From NCBI GenBank assembly GCA_964401705.1, contig CAYNZJ010000026.1:1-7124 (forward strand): a stretch of 7,124 nucleotides of DNA, written 5' to 3'. Positions 4,942-7,124 of this stretch are shown piece by piece. The first letter of the stretch is position 1; every line of letters starts with the position of its first letter. The notes beneath the pieces were generated by a model. The model saw only the letters and a list, made by a program, of their open reading frames with translations, was not told the origin of the DNA and did no database searches. Both the position numbers and the translations under genes were made by a program. The DNA comes from 2-01-FULL-33-17 sp964401705 (GTDB lineage Bacteria; Patescibacteriota; Minisyncoccia; Phycocordibacterales; UBA9973).

Positions 4942-5892
4942 TTATTTTTTTGAGTGAAATTTCTTATGTATATCTCGAAGGTGTGCGTCGGTAACATGGG
5001 TATAGATTTGGGTTGTGGCAATGTTAGCATGACCCAGCATCATTTGGACACTACGAATGTCCGCCCCGTTGGAAAGTAAATCTGTTGCAAAACTATGGCG
5101 CAAGACATGCGGGGTAACATGTTTCATGATACCGGCTTTGGTGGCATACATTTTAATCATGCGTTGGATAGATCGGGGAGTTAAATCGTCATTATTTCCT
5201 TTTGTATTTTTAGAATTTTTTGTGCCGTTAGACCTAACTGGAGCAAAAAGTCCACCACCTAAATCTTTTCTTTTCTTTAAATAATTTTTAATTGCATTTT
5301 TGGCATCATCGGATATAAAAACCACTCGAACCTTTTCACCTTTACCTCGAATTGATATTTCATCACGCTCAAGATTAATATCACGGGGGAGAGAGCATAA
5401 TTCGGATATACGTAGTCCTGTAGAAAAGAGCATTTCCAATATCGCGCGGTCGCGTAATGATTTTTCATCGTCACCATTTGGGGCATTTAAAATCCTTTGT
5501 AGTTCATCGCCACTTAAAAAGTCGATTTGTCTTTCACGAAGTTTAGCTAGTTCTATCTTGTCCGGAGCTAGTGATGTAATTCCACGTTTGCCCAAATATT
5601 TTAAAAATTGACGAATAGCAATAAGGTAATAATTTTGGGTATTTCTTTTCATTGTATTGTCTGCATTATTTACAGATCTTGGCCCCATGCCTTTGGTGCT
5701 ACCAGGTAGACGATTTAAATAAAGTCGAAATTCCCGGATTTTATCTTCAGTGATATCTTTTACATTTTTGATTTTAGCCCATTCAAAAAACTTTGAAATA
5801 TAACGATTATAATTATCCACGGTCTTTAAACTGGACCCTTTTTCAATCTCAAGGTGTTCTAGAAAATTTCTTAATGCTTGGTTTGCTTCCAT
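4942..5892 (-). CDS. xerD: Xer-family site-specific tyrosine recombinase
   Basis: This is a 316-aa recombinase of the type that resolves chromosome dimers at dif by strand exchange through a 3'-phosphotyrosine. The N-terminal SAM-like core-binding domain spans about 3-105 and the catalytic domain about 120-310. All active-site residues are present: R161 (TGLRISEL), K184 (RGKGEK), H262 and R265 (PHVLRHS), H288 (LGHAN) and nucleophile Y297 (IYTHV). The ending LRDIHKKFH resembles XerD more than XerC (NGADIRSVQMMLGH, PHVLRH), but CPR genomes may use one Xer for both roles, so the symbol is tentative. It is somewhat longer than the usual 295-300 aa because of extra residues near 62-85 and an Asn/Lys-rich loop near 221-236. 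It shares a bidirectional terminator with the preceding gene and diverges from rpsO. No phage or integron genes surround it, which favours a housekeeping role. Confidence 0.9.
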   Translation of the reverse strand: MEANQALRNFLEHLEIEKGSSLKTVDNYNRYISKFFEWAKIKNVKDITEDKIREFRLYLNRLPGSTKGMGPRSVNNADNTMKRNTQNYYLIAIRQFLKYLGKRGITSLAPDKIELAKLRERQIDFLSGDELQRILNAPNGDDEKSLRDRAILEMLFSTGLRISELCSLPRDINLERDEISIRGKGEKVRVVFISDDAKNAIKNYLKKRKDLGGGLFAPVRSNGTKNSKNTKGNNDDLTPRSIQRMIKMYATKAGIMKHVTPHVLRHSFATDLLSNGADIRSVQMMLGHANIATTQIYTHVTDAHLRDIHKKFHSKK

Positions 5893-5899
5893 ATCATAT

Positions 5900-5927
5900 A
5901 GTATACAAGGTTTTGTTGGTGTCGCAA
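5900..5927 (-). promoter_or_regulatory. Promoter for xer, nearly leaderless
   Basis: On the minus strand, TTGCGA (5927-5922), a 16-bp spacer and TATACT (5905-5900, 5 of 6). The predicted +1 is 5893, one base before the ATG at 5892. Confidence 0.6.
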
Positions 5928-5938
5928 AATAAAAGCCC

Positions 5939-5967
5939 TTGCAAAAAATCTATTTTTAAAGTATATT
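5939..5967 (+). promoter_or_regulatory. Promoter for rpsO, nearly leaderless
   Basis: TTGCAA (5939-5944), a 17-bp spacer and TATATT (5962-5967). The predicted +1 is about 5974, two bases before the ATG at 5976. An overlapping TATTAT (5964-5969) would put +1 exactly on the ATG. Confidence 0.6.
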
Positions 5968-5975
5968 ATTCTCAT

Positions 5976-6368
5976 ATGTTAACACCAAAAAAGAAACAAG
6001 CTGTGATGAAAAAGGTCCAGCTTCATGATCAAGACACTGGGTCATCTCATGTTCAAGCTGCAGTATTAGCTGAACGCATCGAGATGTTATCTGGTCATTT
6101 AAAGAAACATCCAAAAGATAACCATTCACGCCGTGGTCTTATTAAACTTGTTTCCAAGCGTCGTACTCATGAAAAATATGCTGCTACACAAAAAGCAAAA
6201 GATGGTACAAAAACAGTAGTAAAAGCAAAGGTTGCTCCTAAGAAAGTAATTTCAAAATCAACAGCTCGTAAAATAGCTAAAAAGGTTGCTAAAAAACCAA
6301 TGGTAAAAAAAGTAAAAGTAGAAGGCGAAACAAAGACAGTTAAAAAAACAGTAGCTAAGAAAAAATAA
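5976..6368 (+). CDS. rpsO: Ribosomal protein S15 with atypical Lys-rich C-terminus
   Basis: S15 binds the central domain of 16S rRNA and nucleates assembly of the small-subunit platform. The start at 5976 gives MLTPKKKQAVM, like other S15 N-termini; the frame is open further upstream, but that part overlaps xer and does not resemble S15. DTGS (20-23), VQAAVLAERI, HPKDNHSRRGL (45-55) and LVSKRR (58-63) are the conserved rRNA-binding core. After residue 63 the normal helix (LLDYLKxKDxxRYxxLIxxLGLR-like) is missing. In its place is a 67-residue tail with 23 Lys and Ala/Val/Thr-rich segments, similar in composition to histone H1-like tails, making 130 aa against the usual 85-90. No frameshift restoring the helix was found in other frames. 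The gene is monocistronic: its own promoter, then a strong terminator. Confidence 0.93.
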   Translation: MLTPKKKQAVMKKVQLHDQDTGSSHVQAAVLAERIEMLSGHLKKHPKDNHSRRGLIKLVSKRRTHEKYAATQKAKDGTKTVVKAKVAPKKVISKSTARKIAKKVAKKPMVKKVKVEGETKTVKKTVAKKK

Positions 6369-6369
6369 T

Positions 6370-6410
6370 ATAAAGAAAAATCTCTCATTTATGAGAGATT
6401 TTTCTTTATT
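6370..6410. terminator. Long perfect terminator hairpin after rpsO
   Basis: A perfect 19-bp stem (6370-6388 with 6391-6409) has ATCTCTCAT/ATGAGAGAT at its top. Its 3' arm contains TTTTTCTTT, and its 5' arm gives the same run on the other strand. It therefore works in both directions and also stops transcripts coming from the convergent NYN gene. Confidence 0.85.
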
Positions 6411-6416
6411 ACACAT

Positions 6417-6520
6417 AATAGCTTAACAAGTATTCTCGAAATGCACACATAATTTTCTGGGTAAAATTTGCTCTGCTCCTGCAGTCCGCAAGGCATTTCT
6501 TAAATACTTATTTCGCTATT
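6417..6520. other. 28-bp imperfect inverted repeat enclosing small hairpins (possible structured RNA or mini-element)
   Basis: The arms 6417-6444 and 6493-6520 pair in a single register with no indels at 22 of 28 positions: AATAGC/GCTATT, AAGTATT/AATACTT and GAAATGC/GCATTTC, with two A-T pairs between the first two blocks. The enclosed 48 nt holds AATTTT/AAAATT (6451-6456 with 6463-6468) and a nested TTGC, CTGC/GCAG, GCAA hairpin (6468-6491). The region is non-coding and lies between two convergent genes. There is no clear promoter on either strand, so it is most likely a 3'-UTR structure of the NYN transcript or a small mobile remnant. Confidence 0.55.
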
Positions 6521-6536
6521 TATTTAGTGTGATTTT

Positions 6537-6569
6537 CCTCCCTGGGTACGGGGAGGGTTAGGGTGGGGT
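6537..6569 (+). repeat. Third palindromic G-rich repeat, at the NYN gene 3' end
   Basis: CCTCCC (6537-6542) pairs with GGGAGG (6551-6556) and is followed by a G-rich tail. Four G-runs (6550-6553, 6555-6557, 6561-6563, 6565-6568) with loops of 1, 3 and 1 nt give a canonical G-quadruplex motif on the plus strand. It lies 3 bp from the NYN stop codon and has the same orientation and layout as the elements at 548-604 and 2542-2585. Confidence 0.65.
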
Positions 6570-6572
6570 GCG

Positions 6573-7124
6573 TTATTTTTTCTTAATATTTCTTCCCGTT
6601 GGTCTTTTGTGATTCATGTTTGGACCACCCAGTAAATATTTTTTAGAATCTACACCCATATCGGTAAATGCATCTAATGATTCAATAAGCTTGGATGATG
6701 TTGATTGTAGGAAATTCATTCCTTCTACTTGAACTTTATTTTTTAAATATTCTACTAGTGGAACAAAGTCCCCATCACCTGATACGATAACTATTACATC
6801 AACTTTCTCTGCTAATCTTACTGCATCAATTGCTATACCTACATCCCAGTCGGCTTTTTTAGAGCCATCAATAAATACTTGTAAATCTTTTGTTTTGGTT
6901 TCTATTCCAACTCGAACTAATGCATCGAAAAATTGTTTTTCGTCACCTGCTTCGGTTGAAATAACATATGCAATTGCGCGGACTAATTGACGTTCGCCAA
7001 CTGCTTCTTTTAAAATCGCTCCAAAGTTAACTTTGTGTTTATATAAATGCCGTGCACTGTGGTACAAATTCTGCGCATCAATTAACACCGCAACCCGTTG
7101 AGCTTTATGTGATATAACTGCCAT
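6573..7124 (-). CDS. NYN-domain (LabA/DUF88) PIN-like putative RNase
   Basis: The 183-aa protein belongs by motif to the NYN branch of the PIN-like nuclease fold. VAVLIDAQNLYHSAR (11-25) carries D16 and N19, KADWDVGIAIDAV (90-102) carries D94 and D100, and VIVSGDGDFVPLVEYL (112-127) carries D117 and D119, together forming the expected acidic metal site. Family members are thought to cut RNA; the substrate here is unknown. A short basic tail (NHKRPTGRNIKKK) may aid nucleic-acid binding. The start is the ATG at the very last base of the window, so an upstream in-frame start cannot be excluded. The gene converges on rpsO, with the structured region and the G-rich repeat in between. No T-tract terminator follows directly; the 6370-6410 hairpin may be its real end. 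Confidence 0.88.
   Translation of the reverse strand: MAVISHKAQRVAVLIDAQNLYHSARHLYKHKVNFGAILKEAVGERQLVRAIAYVISTEAGDEKQFFDALVRVGIETKTKDLQVFIDGSKKADWDVGIAIDAVRLAEKVDVIVIVSGDGDFVPLVEYLKNKVQVEGMNFLQSTSSKLIESLDAFTDMGVDSKKYLLGGPNMNHKRPTGRNIKKK

Noticed and set aside
4942..5892. Integron or phage integrase
   Set aside because: No attC array, tRNA attachment site or phage genes nearby, and the C-terminus is Xer-like.
5793..5975. N-terminal extension of the rpsO frame by 61 codons
   Set aside because: It overlaps xer antisense, shows no S15 similarity, and the ATG at 5976 gives a normal S15 N-terminus with a well-placed -10 box.
6164..6368. A frameshift as the cause of the odd S15 C-terminus
   Set aside because: No frame after the KRR motif encodes the expected final helix, and the Lys-rich frame stays open to a stop placed just before a strong terminator.
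1..7124. CRISPR array, transposase gene or toxin-antitoxin pair
   Set aside because: No regularly spaced repeats, no transposase motifs, and the NYN protein has no adjacent antitoxin-like partner within the window.

Overview
The window looks like a piece of a small, AT-rich bacterial chromosome, most likely from the Candidate Phyla Radiation (Patescibacteria, Parcubacteria-like). This is inferred from the compact layout, the type of Asn/Thr-rich membrane-anchored peptidoglycan-binding protein, a single Xer-like recombinase, an unusual ribosomal protein S15, G/C-rich palindromic repeats in an AT-rich background, and the lack of convincing Shine-Dalgarno sequences. It is not proven by a marker gene. 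TGA is never needed as a sense codon, and the stops seen are TAA and one TAG.

Layout. Bases 1-1239 (+) hold the 3' part of a CCA-adding tRNA nucleotidyltransferase (cca), with a 57-bp palindromic repeat and a 14-bp tandem duplication read in frame inside its HD domain. Bases 1287-2471 (-) hold two unrecognised genes, each with its own TTGACA promoter and separated by a terminator. Bases 2584-3357 (-) encode exodeoxyribonuclease III (xthA), whose stop codon abuts a second G-rich palindromic repeat. Diverging from it, 3424-4407 (+) encodes a membrane-anchored surface protein with a C-terminal peptidoglycan-binding domain. The 227-bp gap after it contains what looks like an independent minus-strand structured RNA (about 4406-4542) with promoter, closing stem, three-way-junction-like fold and GAAA-loop terminator. 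Bases 4635-4850 (+) encode a two-helix membrane microprotein ending inside a bidirectional terminator shared with the Xer-family tyrosine recombinase (4942-5892, -). The recombinase diverges from rpsO (5976-6368, +), which encodes an S15 whose usual C-terminal helix is replaced by a Lys-rich tail. The last gene, 6573-7124 (-), is an NYN (LabA/DUF88) nuclease-like protein. Between it and rpsO lie a 19-bp terminator stem, a 28-bp imperfect inverted repeat and a third G-rich repeat.

The genes do not form one pathway. They are mostly single-gene transcription units with housekeeping roles: tRNA 3'-end maturation, abasic-site repair, chromosome dimer resolution, translation and probably RNA turnover. 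The most notable signals lie between and inside genes: the candidate minus-strand RNA, the palindromic repeat family (one copy in a coding region, two with G-quadruplex potential at 3' ends of genes), -10 boxes placed so that several mRNAs should be leaderless or nearly so, and the aberrant S15.
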